NCBI GenBank assembly: GCA_036788195.1
Contig: DAIQNX010000039.1
Location: 1-28,194 of the forward strand
Length of the DNA stretch: 28,194 nucleotides
Direction: 5' to 3'
Origin: CALFXN01 sp937957815
GTDB lineage: Bacteria > Synergistota > Synergistia > Synergistales > Aminobacteriaceae
Positions 13,584 through 21,554 of this stretch are shown here, in pieces (position 1 is the stretch's first letter; every line of letters begins with the position of its first letter). The notes below the pieces were generated by a model. The model was not told the origin of the DNA and searched no databases. It saw only the letters and a program-made list of their open reading frames with translations. A program made the position numbers and the translations under genes.

Positions 13584-14729
13584 TTACGTTCGGCGTTTCG
13601 CGTCCAATTCCACGGCGATGTTGCGGCACNNNNNNNNNNNNNNNNNNNNNNNNNNNNNNNNNNNNNNNNNNNNNNNNNNNNNNNNNNNNNNNNNNNNNNN
13701 NNNNNNNNNNNNNNNNNNNNNNNNNNNNNCGAAGAAGAGCGGGGCGAGGAGCGGGCGCGGAATCGAGGCGCCCGAGAACGCGAGGATCCCCCAGCACGCG
13801 GTCGCGAAGACGGAAAGCGTCACGAGCGGGATCTTCCGGCTCCCCATCCTGTCGGAAATCCACCCCGTGAGGAGACTTCCCGCCATGGTCCCGTAGATCG
13901 TCCACGCGGCGAAGGTGGACGCCGCGGCCTTGTCCATCCCGTACACGGCCGTCAGGAATGGAACCGCCCAGGCCCCGGAGAATGCGAGATAGGTTCCGGA
14001 GAACGCGCCGCTGACGATCGAGGCGGGAAGCATCTCGCGCCGCGCGAAGACGTTCGCGAGCGCCCTCGAAAGCGACGTCTTCCGCACCGGAGCCGCCGTC
14101 GCCTCGTTGACCGGCGGGAAGCCCATGTCCGACGGCGCGTTCCGGATGAAGACGTAACAGAGGACGGCGAGAACGACCGAGACCGCGCCGATCCCGGCGA
14201 ACGTCGTCCTCCACGAAATCCACGCGACGACGATCGCGAGCGGCGTCTGGGCGACGACGCCTCCGAGGTTCCCGATCAGGGCCGTCAGACCGGACATCGT
14301 GCCGAACTCCCGTTCGCGGAACCACTTCGACTGGATCTTCAGAATGGAGACGAAAACGGTCGAAACGCCGACGCCGACGAGGAAGCGGCCGACGAGCAGC
14401 AGGGACGCCGTCGGCGCAAACGCGAAGAGAAACGACCCCGCGCCCGCGACGATCATTCCGGCCGTAACCGTGAGCCGCGCTCCGAGCGAGTCCGCGAGCA
14501 TCCCCACTGGGATTTGCATGATCATATAGGCGTAGAGATACATCGACGCCATGTTCCCGAAGGATGTCGCGCTCAGCGAAAATGCCCGGACGAGGTCGTC
14601 CCGGACGACTCCCGCCGCGAGCCTGTGGAAGAAGACGATCATGTACGCGAGAACCATGACCCCCCAGACGATCCACCGGTACCGAAACGCGCCGTTGCGC
14701 GAGGAAAGGCCTTCCGATTCGTCTCTCAT
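13584..14729 (-). CDS. MFS transporter, interrupted by the assembly gap
   Basis: A major facilitator superfamily permease. From the ATG at 14729 (MRDESEGLSS, with GGAAGGA upstream) about 333 residues are visible up to the gap, covering roughly ten membrane segments. Seen: FFHRLAAGVVRDDLVRAF in the first loop, MLADSLGARLTVTAG (motif A-like GxxxDxxGxR), LLLVGRFLVGVGVSTVFV, and in the second half LTGWISDRMGSRKIPLV, the repeated motif A. The cytoplasmic loop between TM6 and TM7 is NAPSDMGFPPVNEATA. The normal length of about 400 aa implies some 70 residues lie in the gap; the short tail at 13629-13584 may be its end but its frame cannot be verified. It is divergent from the YheO-type regulator, across shared operator-like repeats, and convergent with the nitrilase operon. 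Confidence 0.85.
   Translation of the reverse strand: MRDESEGLSSRNGAFRYRWIVWGVMVLAYMIVFFHRLAAGVVRDDLVRAFSLSATSFGNMASMYLYAYMIMQIPVGMLADSLGARLTVTAGMIVAGAGSFLFAFAPTASLLLVGRFLVGVGVSTVFVSILKIQSKWFREREFGTMSGLTALIGNLGGVVAQTPLAIVVAWISWRTTFAGIGAVSVVLAVLCYVFIRNAPSDMGFPPVNEATAAPVRKTSLSRALANVFARREMLPASIVSGAFSGTYLAFSGAWAVPFLTAVYGMDKAAASTFAAWTIYGTMAGSLLTGWISDRMGSRKIPLVTLSVFATACWGILAFSGASIPRPLLAPLFFXXXXXXXXXXXXXXXXXXXXXXXXXXXXXXXXXXCRNIAVELDAKRRT
13630..13729. other. Assembly gap (100 N)
   Basis: Exactly 100 N, the usual placeholder for a scaffold gap of unknown size. It removes the C-terminal part of the MFS transporter. Confidence 0.99.
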
Positions 14730-14796
14730 GAACCCACGTCCTTCCGGAAAGTTCGTCCGGGCAATCATACCATTCGAGGAATGGATGCCGGAACGA

Positions 14797-14830
14797 ATCA
14801 CAGGATATCACAAAAAAGTGATATAATCAC
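14797..14830. promoter_or_regulatory. Divergent operator/promoter with ATCAC repeats
   Basis: An inverted repeat ATATCAC-N6-GTGATAT (14805-14824) is flanked by further half sites ATCAC at 14797-14801 and 14826-14830, spaced about one helical turn from neighbours. It overlaps a TATAAT (14822-14827) that would serve the regulator gene, whose ATG at 14840 is only 12 bp further on. It lies between the MFS gene and the regulator, so one protein could control both directions; autoregulation is the likely role. Confidence 0.6.
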
Positions 14831-14839
14831 AATAAATTG

Positions 14840-15556
14840 ATGGCCGAAAGGAAGATCGCCGTGACGCTTCATCCGATTCTCGCGTCGTACGTTCCGGTAA
14901 TCCGGGGGTTGGCGGAGGCCCTCGGACCGGACTACGAAATCGTCCTCCACGATACGTCCGTCCCGGAACACTCGATCGTCGCGATCGAACACGGATACGT
15001 GACTGGGCGCGCCGTCGGGGGGGCGGTTACGGACTATGCGCGTTTTCTTCTCGCGCGTCCGGAGGTGTCGGGGAGCGAATACGTCGCTAACTCGCTGACG
15101 CGGACGCGCGACGGACGACGAATCCGCACGACGACGATCTTCATCAGGGACGAGAAGGGCGCCGCCATCGGCTACCTCTGCATCAACTTCGACATGGCGC
15201 GCGCCGAGGCGCTCAAGGCGATGGCCGATCATTTGACCGGCGTTCGGGACGACTCGTATTCGGAAGTTCCGCGCGACGAAGGCCCGCCGGGGCGGATGGA
15301 CGAACTGGTGGAGCGCAACCTGAAGGTCATGCGGCGGCGCATCGGAAAGCCGCTCCGGTTGTCGACAAGGCAGGAAAAGCTCGAGGTGATGCGGATTCTT
15401 GACCGAGAAGGATTCTTTCGGCTCAAGGGAGCGGTGGAGACGCTGGCCCGCGAAATGGGGAACACGAAGTACACGGTCTATTCCTATCTGAGGGATGTCC
15501 GTGGAGAGGAAGGGGGAGGCGACCATGGGAACGAAAGCGATTCTGATGGGAAATGA
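14840..15556 (+). CDS. YheO/DauR-type transcriptional regulator (PAS-like plus HTH)
   Basis: A 238-aa regulator. The N-terminal PAS-like YheO domain runs to about residue 115: HPILASYVPVIRGLAEALGPDYEIVLHD, HSIVAIEHGYVTGRAVGGAVTDY, then TTTIFIRDEKGAAIGYLCINFD. The C-terminal HTH (residues 175-225) reads TRQEKLEVMRILDREGFFRLKGAVETLAREMGNTKYTVYSYLRDV. Relatives control D-amino-acid and other catabolic genes. The ATG is about 6 bases after the expected transcription start and has no ribosome-binding site, so the mRNA is probably leaderless. The 3' end overlaps the iorA start by 32 bases, tying it to aryl-pyruvate oxidation; it is also divergent from the MFS transporter. Confidence 0.85.
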   Translation: MAERKIAVTLHPILASYVPVIRGLAEALGPDYEIVLHDTSVPEHSIVAIEHGYVTGRAVGGAVTDYARFLLARPEVSGSEYVANSLTRTRDGRRIRTTTIFIRDEKGAAIGYLCINFDMARAEALKAMADHLTGVRDDSYSEVPRDEGPPGRMDELVERNLKVMRRRIGKPLRLSTRQEKLEVMRILDREGFFRLKGAVETLAREMGNTKYTVYSYLRDVRGEEGGGDHGNESDSDGK

Positions 15557-17396
15557 GGCGATCGCACGGGGGATCGTCGAGGCCGGATGCGAGGTCGCGT
15601 GCGCCTATCCGGGGACGCCGTCGTCGGAGATTCTGCCGTCGATCGCGTTCTGGGCGGACGATCTGAAAACGAAGACGCAGGTCGAATGGGGCGCGAACGA
15701 GAAGGTCGCGTTCGAGACCGCGCTCGGTGCGACGTATGCCGGAAAGCGCGCCTGCGCCGTGATGAAACAGGTTGGGCTCGACGTGGCGGCGGATCCGTTC
15801 ATGACGTGCTCTCTGACCGAGCTGAACGGAGGTCTCGTCCTTGTCGTCAGCGACGATCCGGGGTGCCACGCGTCGCAGACGGATCAGGACTCGCGTTTCT
15901 TCGCGATGTACGCGAAGATCCCGTGCTTCGACCCCTCCGACGCGAGAGAGGCGAAGGAAATGGCGCGCGACGCGTTCGAGGTCTCCGAGAAGTACCGCGT
16001 CGTGACGATGCTTCGTCCGACGGTCCGCGTCGACCACTGCCGGCAGGATGTCGACCTTCTCGACCCGGTTTCCGTCGACCGCCCCGCGAAGTTCGACCGT
16101 CAGCCCGTCGGGCACTTCATTCATCTTCCAGCCCGGCTGATCCGGGAGACGCTCCCAATGCACAACGAGCGGTATGCTCGAATCGCCGCGGATTTCGAGA
16201 CGGCATTCCCGAAGTACAACTACGAAATTCCCGCCAAGGGAACGGCACGGTTCGGGGTCGTGGCGGGAGGCATCTGCTTCGCCGCCGTGATGGATCTCCT
16301 CGGGGATCTCGGCCGGCCGGACGTTGCCGTTCTCAAGATCGGAACGCCGGTCCCGCTTCCCGTAAAAATGGTCGAGGACTTCATCGCGCGGCACGAGAAG
16401 ACGCTCGTCCTCGAGGAGACGTACCCGGCGATCGAGATGCAGCTTCCGGACCGGACGGGAACGCTCGGCCGCTGGAACGGATTCGTTCCCTCGAACGGCG
16501 AACTGACGACGGACGTCATCGCGGGCATCCTGTCGCGCTTCCTCGGCGACGGCGTCGCGTCGGAGGACGCCGCCGCGCAGTCGCTCGCCTCGGCGCGGAA
16601 CGCCCTCGGGCTCGGCGTGCTCCCGCCGCGCTTGTGCCCGGGCTGCGGACACAGGCCCGGTTTCGCGGCAATCCGGAAGGCGTATCCGAACGCCATCGTA
16701 TGCAGCGATATCGGCTGCTACGGCCTGGTCAAGCAGCAGAACGCGATCGACACGATCGTCAGCATGGGTGCGTCGATCACGGTCGCCTCGGGGGTATATC
16801 TCGCGCACAAGGCCGACGGCAAAGGGGCCGACCGGCCGATCTTCGCGACGCTTGGCGACTCGACGTTCTTCCACATGGGCCTGCCGGGACTCGCGACGGC
16901 CGTCTACAACCGCCACGCGTTCGTTCTCTGCATCATGGACAACGGCACGACGGCGATGACGGGCGGCCAGGACAATCCCGGAAGCGGGGGCAAGATGCGC
17001 GAAGGGGAGGAGGGCGTCCGTCTCCCGATCGAGGAGACGGCGAAGGGGTGCGGCGCGAAATACGTCGTCACCGTCGATCCGTACGCTCTGAGGAAGAACG
17101 CGCCGGTCCTCAGGGACGCGTGGGAATACGCGCGGAAGAACCTCGAGCCGGCGGTCGTCGTCATGCGTCATCCGTGTCTCACGAAGCTCAAGGTCAGGCA
17201 GGAGCGCATCCCGGTGACCGTGAAAGAGGAAAAGTGCGTCGGATGCACGCAGTGCATCACGAACTTCAACTGTCCGGGGCTTGTGTTCGACGCGACCCGA
17301 AAGAAAGCGTCCATCGACGAACGTTTCTGCGTCGAGTGCGGCGTCTGCATCGAAATGTGTCCGCAGGACGCCATCGTCCGCAGGGAGGAGGAATAG
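15525..17396 (+). CDS. iorA: Indolepyruvate:ferredoxin oxidoreductase, alpha subunit
   Basis: A 623-aa subunit of the enzyme that oxidatively decarboxylates aryl-pyruvates from Trp, Tyr and Phe to aryl-acyl-CoA, reducing ferredoxin. The N-terminal pyrimidine-type domain contains CAYPGTPSSEILPS and NEKVAFETALGATYAGKRA. The TPP-binding domain has LCPGCGHRPGFAAIRK, CSDIGCYGL, LGDSTFFHMGLPGLATAVYN and MDNGTTAMTGGQDNPG. The C-terminal ferredoxin domain carries two clusters: CVGCTQCITNFNC (the family's variant spacing) and CVECGVCIEMCPQDA (canonical). Start ATG follows GGGGGAGG and lies inside the regulator gene. It is separated from iorB by three bases, forming one unit for amino-acid fermentation. 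Confidence 0.95.
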   Translation: MGTKAILMGNEAIARGIVEAGCEVACAYPGTPSSEILPSIAFWADDLKTKTQVEWGANEKVAFETALGATYAGKRACAVMKQVGLDVAADPFMTCSLTELNGGLVLVVSDDPGCHASQTDQDSRFFAMYAKIPCFDPSDAREAKEMARDAFEVSEKYRVVTMLRPTVRVDHCRQDVDLLDPVSVDRPAKFDRQPVGHFIHLPARLIRETLPMHNERYARIAADFETAFPKYNYEIPAKGTARFGVVAGGICFAAVMDLLGDLGRPDVAVLKIGTPVPLPVKMVEDFIARHEKTLVLEETYPAIEMQLPDRTGTLGRWNGFVPSNGELTTDVIAGILSRFLGDGVASEDAAAQSLASARNALGLGVLPPRLCPGCGHRPGFAAIRKAYPNAIVCSDIGCYGLVKQQNAIDTIVSMGASITVASGVYLAHKADGKGADRPIFATLGDSTFFHMGLPGLATAVYNRHAFVLCIMDNGTTAMTGGQDNPGSGGKMREGEEGVRLPIEETAKGCGAKYVVTVDPYALRKNAPVLRDAWEYARKNLEPAVVVMRHPCLTKLKVRQERIPVTVKEEKCVGCTQCITNFNCPGLVFDATRKKASIDERFCVECGVCIEMCPQDAIVRREEE

Positions 17397-17399
17397 GCA

Positions 17400-17960
17400 A
17401 TGCAGAGCGTCATCGTAGGCGTCGGAGGCCAGGGGATCGTCTTCGCGAGCAAGGTGCTCGGACACGTCGCGCTGAAGCGCGGAGACTCGGTCATGGGGAG
17501 CGAGGTCCACGGAATGTCGCAGCGCGGCGGCTCGGTCATCAGCCACTTCAAGATCGGGCAGTTCCGAAGCCCGCTTGTGCGCAAGGGGTGCGCCGATGTC
17601 CTTCTCGCGTTCGACCAGATGGAGGCGTTGCGTTCCTACGACTTTCTCGTTCCCGGCGGTCACGCGGTCGTGAACGTCCACGACGAAGCCGCGATTGAGA
17701 ATCCGGACCTCCGGAGCTATTTCGGGGCGCGCAAGATCCGTCTTCACGCGGTCCGGGGCTACGAGATCCTGAAAGAGCACATGGGCGGAAAGTTTCTCTT
17801 CCTGAACGTCCTGATCCTCGGCGCGATGTGCGGCGCGGGTGCGGGGAACGTCACGATCGACGAGGTCCGGGCCGCCGTGTCGGACCTGACGCCCCAGAAA
17901 TTCCTCGAGGCGAACCTCAAGGGGCTCGATCTCGGGTATGAGGCCGTGCGAGGACAATAA
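17400..17960 (+). CDS. iorB: Indolepyruvate:ferredoxin oxidoreductase, beta subunit
   Basis: A 186-aa gamma-domain subunit (POR/KOR gamma type) that completes the IorAB heterocomplex and contributes to CoA binding and coupling. Seen: SVIVGVGGQGIVFASKVLGHVA at the N-terminus, the GSEVHGMSQRGGSVISHFKIG loop characteristic of IorB, and PLVRKGCADVLLAFDQMEALR. Length is typical. GGGAGGAGGAA gives a strong ribosome-binding site. It ends the regulator-iorA-iorB operon, with a terminator about 45 bp downstream. Confidence 0.94.
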   Translation: MQSVIVGVGGQGIVFASKVLGHVALKRGDSVMGSEVHGMSQRGGSVISHFKIGQFRSPLVRKGCADVLLAFDQMEALRSYDFLVPGGHAVVNVHDEAAIENPDLRSYFGARKIRLHAVRGYEILKEHMGGKFLFLNVLILGAMCGAGAGNVTIDEVRAAVSDLTPQKFLEANLKGLDLGYEAVRGQ

Positions 17961-18003
17961 GGCGCAGTGAAACGAGTGCACATTGGACCTTGAAGAGCGG
18001 AGA

Positions 18004-18038
18004 AGCGGTCGGGGCGTGACGTCCCCGGCCGCTTTTTC
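18004..18038 (+). terminator. Rho-independent terminator of the ior operon
   Basis: AGCGGTCGGGG pairs with CCCCGGCCGCT (one G-U pair) around a short loop, followed by TTTTTC. It ends the iorAB transcript; a TATAAT for the next gene begins six bases later at 18044. Confidence 0.85.
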
Positions 18039-18080
18039 TTCGGTATAATCGATCTGCGGTCTGACAGACGCGAAGGGGCG

Positions 18081-18974
18081 ATGCCCGTGGGTGCATGGGG
18101 ACGTTTCGTGATTTCCATAATGTTTCTCTTCCGGGCGTTTTCCTGCTTCGCGGCCGGGGAGCTCGAAGTCCACACGATCGACGTCGGGCAGGGAGACGCG
18201 ACGTTCGTCCGCTTCCCGGGCGGACGGACGATGCTCGTCGACGCGGGCCCGAAGGACGCGGCGCAATCCCTCGTGCGGTACCTCGAGAGAGCGGACGTCC
18301 GAACGATCGATATCCTCGTCGCGACGCATCCGCACGAGGACCATATCGGAGGAATGCGGGCGGTCCTCGCCGCGTTCCCCGTCGGAAAGATCTGGGATTC
18401 GGGATTCCGGCTCGCGTCACGGACGCAGAAGGACTTTCTCGAAGACATCCGTTCTCGGGGCATCCGCTTCGGTATGCCGAAGGCCGGCTTTTCGGAGACG
18501 GTCGACGGCGCGCTCGTCAGGGTTCTCGCGCCGGCCCGGGAAGTTCGTGGAAGCGAAAGCGACGCGAACAACAATTCGATCGTGCTGTTCCTCCGGTACG
18601 GATCCGTGTCGTTCCTGCTGACCGGAGATATGCAGCGGGAAGAACGACGTTCCGTAGGGACCTTTCCTCGTGCGGACGTTCTCAAAATCGCGCATCACGG
18701 CTCCCGCGACGGAACGGACGAGGTCTTTCTGGGCCAGGTCGCGCCCCGCTGCGCCGTCATCCCCTACGGACACGGAAACCGCTACGGCCATCCGGACGAC
18801 GGGGTCGTCTCGATGCTCCGGGGGCGGGGCGTTCGGATCTTCACGACCGCGGACGACGGAAATATCGTCTTCAGGACGGACGGTTCGGGCGTTTCGGTGA
18901 CCGCGGCGCCCGAGAGTCATTCGCTCGTCGGCGAACTCCTCAGGTTATTCCGGAAGCTGACGGGCTGGTTCTGA
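18081..18974 (+). CDS. Exported ComEC/Rec2-like metallo-beta-lactamase-fold hydrolase
   Basis: A 297-aa protein with an N-terminal signal peptide (FVISIMFLFRAFSCFAAG, cleavage near residue 25), followed by a soluble metallo-beta-lactamase domain like the C-terminal part of ComEC. Seen: HTIDVGQGDATFVRFPGGRTMLVDAG, metal-binding THPHEDHIGG (His83, His85, Asp87, His88), LLTGDMQ and LKIAHHGSRDGTDE with the later metal ligands, and CAVIPYGHGNRYGHPDD. Membrane ComEC domains are absent. Such stand-alone proteins are probably extracytoplasmic nucleases or phosphodiesterases, but activity is unproven. A TATAAT at 18044-18049 gives it its own promoter. Its 3' end overlaps the convergent peptidase gene by 58 bases. 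Confidence 0.85.
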   Translation: MPVGAWGRFVISIMFLFRAFSCFAAGELEVHTIDVGQGDATFVRFPGGRTMLVDAGPKDAAQSLVRYLERADVRTIDILVATHPHEDHIGGMRAVLAAFPVGKIWDSGFRLASRTQKDFLEDIRSRGIRFGMPKAGFSETVDGALVRVLAPAREVRGSESDANNNSIVLFLRYGSVSFLLTGDMQREERRSVGTFPRADVLKIAHHGSRDGTDEVFLGQVAPRCAVIPYGHGNRYGHPDDGVVSMLRGRGVRIFTTADDGNIVFRTDGSGVSVTAAPESHSLVGELLRLFRKLTGWF

Positions 18975-20017
18975 CGCCGGAAAAGGTGCGCGTATGACGT
19001 GAGGGACGTCCTCCTGTGTCCGCCGCGCCCCGTCACTTCCTCCGCGTGGAGCATGGAGCAAAGAACCGCCTCTTCGGTTGCCTCCACCACGGCGCGGAAG
19101 ACGACGTTGATGGCGTCGTCGTGAAGCGAACGCAACGGAAGTATCCGGCGTTCCCCGGGAAAATGCGGGACTCTGTTCGCGGTCGTGAAGGCGACGGCGA
19201 TCTCGCCGCTGCCGTTTCCGATGAACGAACCGGTCCGGGTGATTCCGACCGACGCCCTGAGACACAGTCGCCTGAGCTGACGCTCGGAAAGCGGGATGTC
19301 CGTCGCGATCACGACGATGACGGATCCGCTTTCGTCGCATCGTCCTTCGGCATCGAGCCTCCCGCCGACGCGAATTCCGTCGACGACGAGGTCGCCTCTC
19401 TCGCCGAAGTTGGAGAGGACGAGAACGCCGACGTGGTACCGTTCGTCTCCTATCGGGACGAGCCGCGAAGAGCTTCCGATTCCTCCCTTGAGTTCGTAGC
19501 ACGACATTCCGCGTCCGGCGCCGACGGCCCCCTGCGCGAATTCGTCGCTCGCGTCGTCGAGCGCCGCGCGGACGTGTTCACCTCGGACGTGCATTCCGCG
19601 GATGTCGTTCAGATATCCGTCATTGCATTCGAGGACGAGCGGGTTCACTGTCCCCGTCGAAACGCCGATCTCTGGGTTCGATCCGAGCATGTGCCTGATT
19701 GTCGCCTCCGCGACAGTTCCGACGCTGAACGTGTTGGTGAGCAGAATCGGCGTCTCGATCGTCCCGAGTTCCTCCACCTGCACGAGTCCCAGGGATTTTC
19801 CAAAGCCGTTGAGGACGCGGCACGCGGCCAGAACCTTGTCTCGAAAGCAGTTTCCCGGGTGAGGAAGCAACGCCGTTACCCCGGTCTGGACGGGACCGTC
19901 GGAAATCGTGCACTGTCCGACGAGGACACCGGAGACATCGCAGATCGTGTTCCGCGGTCCGGAGTCGAGTTCTCCGATCCGGAGACCGTATTCTTTGAGG
20001 ATTGTATTTTCGTTCAT
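18917..20017 (-). CDS. P1-family (DmpA/BapA-type) aminopeptidase
   Basis: A 366-aa N-terminal-nucleophile hydrolase of the DmpA family, which releases N-terminal L- or D-residues and beta-amino acids. The start at 20017 (MNENTILKEYGLRIGELDSGPRN) gives the typical beginning, with GGAGAG upstream. Seen: SGVLVGQCTI, the hydrophobic TGVTALLPHP, and the self-cleavage region KGGIGSSSR, where cleavage before Ser182 would create the nucleophile; the alpha-beta subunits would then be about 181 and 185 residues. SGSVIVVIATDIPLSERQLRRLCLRASVGITRTGSFIGNGSGEIAVAF is the usual beta-subunit core. The last 40 or so residues (HRRTSLTSYAHLFRRQ onward) exceed the family's usual end and overlap the neighbouring gene, so the end may be extended by a lost stop codon. 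Confidence 0.88.
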   Translation of the reverse strand: MNENTILKEYGLRIGELDSGPRNTICDVSGVLVGQCTISDGPVQTGVTALLPHPGNCFRDKVLAACRVLNGFGKSLGLVQVEELGTIETPILLTNTFSVGTVAEATIRHMLGSNPEIGVSTGTVNPLVLECNDGYLNDIRGMHVRGEHVRAALDDASDEFAQGAVGAGRGMSCYELKGGIGSSSRLVPIGDERYHVGVLVLSNFGERGDLVVDGIRVGGRLDAEGRCDESGSVIVVIATDIPLSERQLRRLCLRASVGITRTGSFIGNGSGEIAVAFTTANRVPHFPGERRILPLRSLHDDAINVVFRAVVEATEEAVLCSMLHAEEVTGRGGHRRTSLTSYAHLFRRQNQPVSFRNNLRSSPTSE

Positions 20018-20304
20018 CGGACATATCGCTCTCCTTTGCACAATAGAGTCCCGGATTGATTCGAAATGCGCAGAAAATACGGGAAAGGCGGTACATCGAT
20101 CCCGATTCGGGTATGTTATGCTCCTTCCGTTAGTTGTCAGTGAAGAACAACGCCAGACTCTTCCAAAAAGATATGCCGTCGGGTCGCGTGAATGCCGATA
20201 CAAAACGCACCCGGCGGAAAAACGCGGGAGCGCCCCATGACGTGTATCATACCGTAACGCTTCGTACCGCGCAGCCTCACCGCGGAAGGAGATGTGACTC
20301 CACA

Positions 20305-21459
20305 GTGAAAACGACGCTTGTTTCCATCGATGAACTGGCCTCCACCCATGGAATCGTCGAAGAGGACGTCCTTTCCCCGCAGGGAGCGCTCCTCCTCCCG
20401 CGCGGAACTCCGGTCGAAGCGATCAGGACGGTCTTCCCGGATTTCTCGGGCACCCTCTCGCAATTCGGAATCCGGTACATCCGCGTCTCCGTCGAACGCG
20501 AGTTCCTTGCGGTGCAGGATCTTCAGGACGCGCTTTCCGATGTCCACACACAAATGGCCCACATCGACCCACGCCTGTCGAACCTCGTTCTTGGAAGGCT
20601 TCGCGATGCCTATCGAAAGCTCTCGTCGGGAATCGCCGCATCCCGGGACATCTCTCTTCTTCTCGAGACCGGATGCGTTCTGGCCCGCGAAATCGCGAAA
20701 ACGCCTTCGGTCATGTTTTCTCTCGAACGAGTCCGCGCGTGGGACGAATATTCCTACGTCCATTCCCTGAACGTTGCCCTCCTCTCCGGATTCCTCGCGT
20801 CGGTGCTCTTCAGGGGGGATATTCGCGCCATAGAACTGCTCTCGATCGGCGGCCTGCTTCACGATCTCGGAAAGGCACTGATCCCTCGGGAGATTCTGAA
20901 CAAGCCGGGACAGCTCGACAAAGAGGAATACGATATCGTCAAGCGACATCCGATCGACGGTGAGCGTCTTGCCGGAGCGGGAAGCGTCCGCGACGAGCGC
21001 ATCCTGTGCATCGTGAGGACGCATCACGAACGCTGGAATGGAACGGGATACCCCGCGAAGATCAAGGGGGAGGAGATCCCGATATTCGGGCGGATCGCGG
21101 CAGTCGCGGATGTCTTCGATGCCCTGACGTCCCGTCGCGTCTATAAGGAAGCCTATACGAACGACAAGGCCCTCGGCACGATTCTCTGCGAAACCCGCCA
21201 CAAGTTCGACAGGAGAATCGTGCGTGCCCTGCTCGGTTCCCTCTCTCTCTATCCGCCGAGTACTGTGGTGGAACTCTCGGACGGCTCCGTCGGAGTGGTC
21301 CTCGCCTCATCCGCCGGGAATCTCGTCCAACCGGATGTCCTCATCACTCACGATGTCGGCGGGCGTAAGCCCAAGGGGATTACCGTTCTTCGCCTCTCGC
21401 GGGGATCGAACCTCTTCGTTCGTCGCTGCCTCGAAATCTCCCACAAGAGCATCGCCTGA
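20305..21459 (+). CDS. HD-GYP domain c-di-GMP phosphodiesterase
   Basis: A 384-aa cytoplasmic protein with a C-terminal HD-GYP domain that degrades cyclic di-GMP. Seen: the first metal ligands in VHSLNVALLSG, GGLLHDLGKALIPREIL with the HD pair, HPIDGERL, THHERWNGTGYPAKIKGEEIP with the GYP triad, and GRIAAVADVFDALTSRRVYK. The metal-binding and GYP residues are all there, so it should be active. The N-terminal 150 residues hold no recognised sensor (a 'DELxxGxxxxEDVxxxxGxxLLPxGT' beginning typical of the DUF3391-like group). I chose GTG at 20305 behind AAGGAG; the frame is open further upstream. It is divergent from the peptidase and stands alone, so its target process is unknown. Confidence 0.88.
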   Translation: MKTTLVSIDELASTHGIVEEDVLSPQGALLLPRGTPVEAIRTVFPDFSGTLSQFGIRYIRVSVEREFLAVQDLQDALSDVHTQMAHIDPRLSNLVLGRLRDAYRKLSSGIAASRDISLLLETGCVLAREIAKTPSVMFSLERVRAWDEYSYVHSLNVALLSGFLASVLFRGDIRAIELLSIGGLLHDLGKALIPREILNKPGQLDKEEYDIVKRHPIDGERLAGAGSVRDERILCIVRTHHERWNGTGYPAKIKGEEIPIFGRIAAVADVFDALTSRRVYKEAYTNDKALGTILCETRHKFDRRIVRALLGSLSLYPPSTVVELSDGSVGVVLASSAGNLVQPDVLITHDVGGRKPKGITVLRLSRGSNLFVRRCLEISHKSIA

Positions 21460-21515
21460 TCCTCCGCAGCGATGCACCTCCGTTCGTTCGGGTCCAGTCT
21501 CCTGGCGAAAGCTTC

Positions 21516-21554
21516 TTGACAAAATTTGACATGATGTCAAAATATGACATCATG
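21516..21554 (+). promoter_or_regulatory. Nested TetR operator palindromes at the efflux operon promoter
   Basis: TTGACA (21516-21521) is followed by the perfect palindrome TTTGACATGATGTCAAA (21525-21541). A second perfect inverted repeat, ATGATGTCA-N5-TGACATCAT (21531-21553), shares its left arm with the first and runs into the start codon of tetR. This overlap suggests two repressor dimers covering the promoter and the translation start, with autoregulation of the whole operon. Confidence 0.75.

Noticed and set aside
13584..14840. Open frames running through the N gap
   Set aside because: Frames across 100 placeholder N have no meaning; only the MFS part left of the gap on the minus strand is supported.
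15423..18344. A 973-codon open frame on the minus strand
   Set aside because: It is the shadow of the regulator-iorA-iorB operon: it has biased, Arg/Asp/His-rich content with no domain, while the plus strand has clear motifs throughout.
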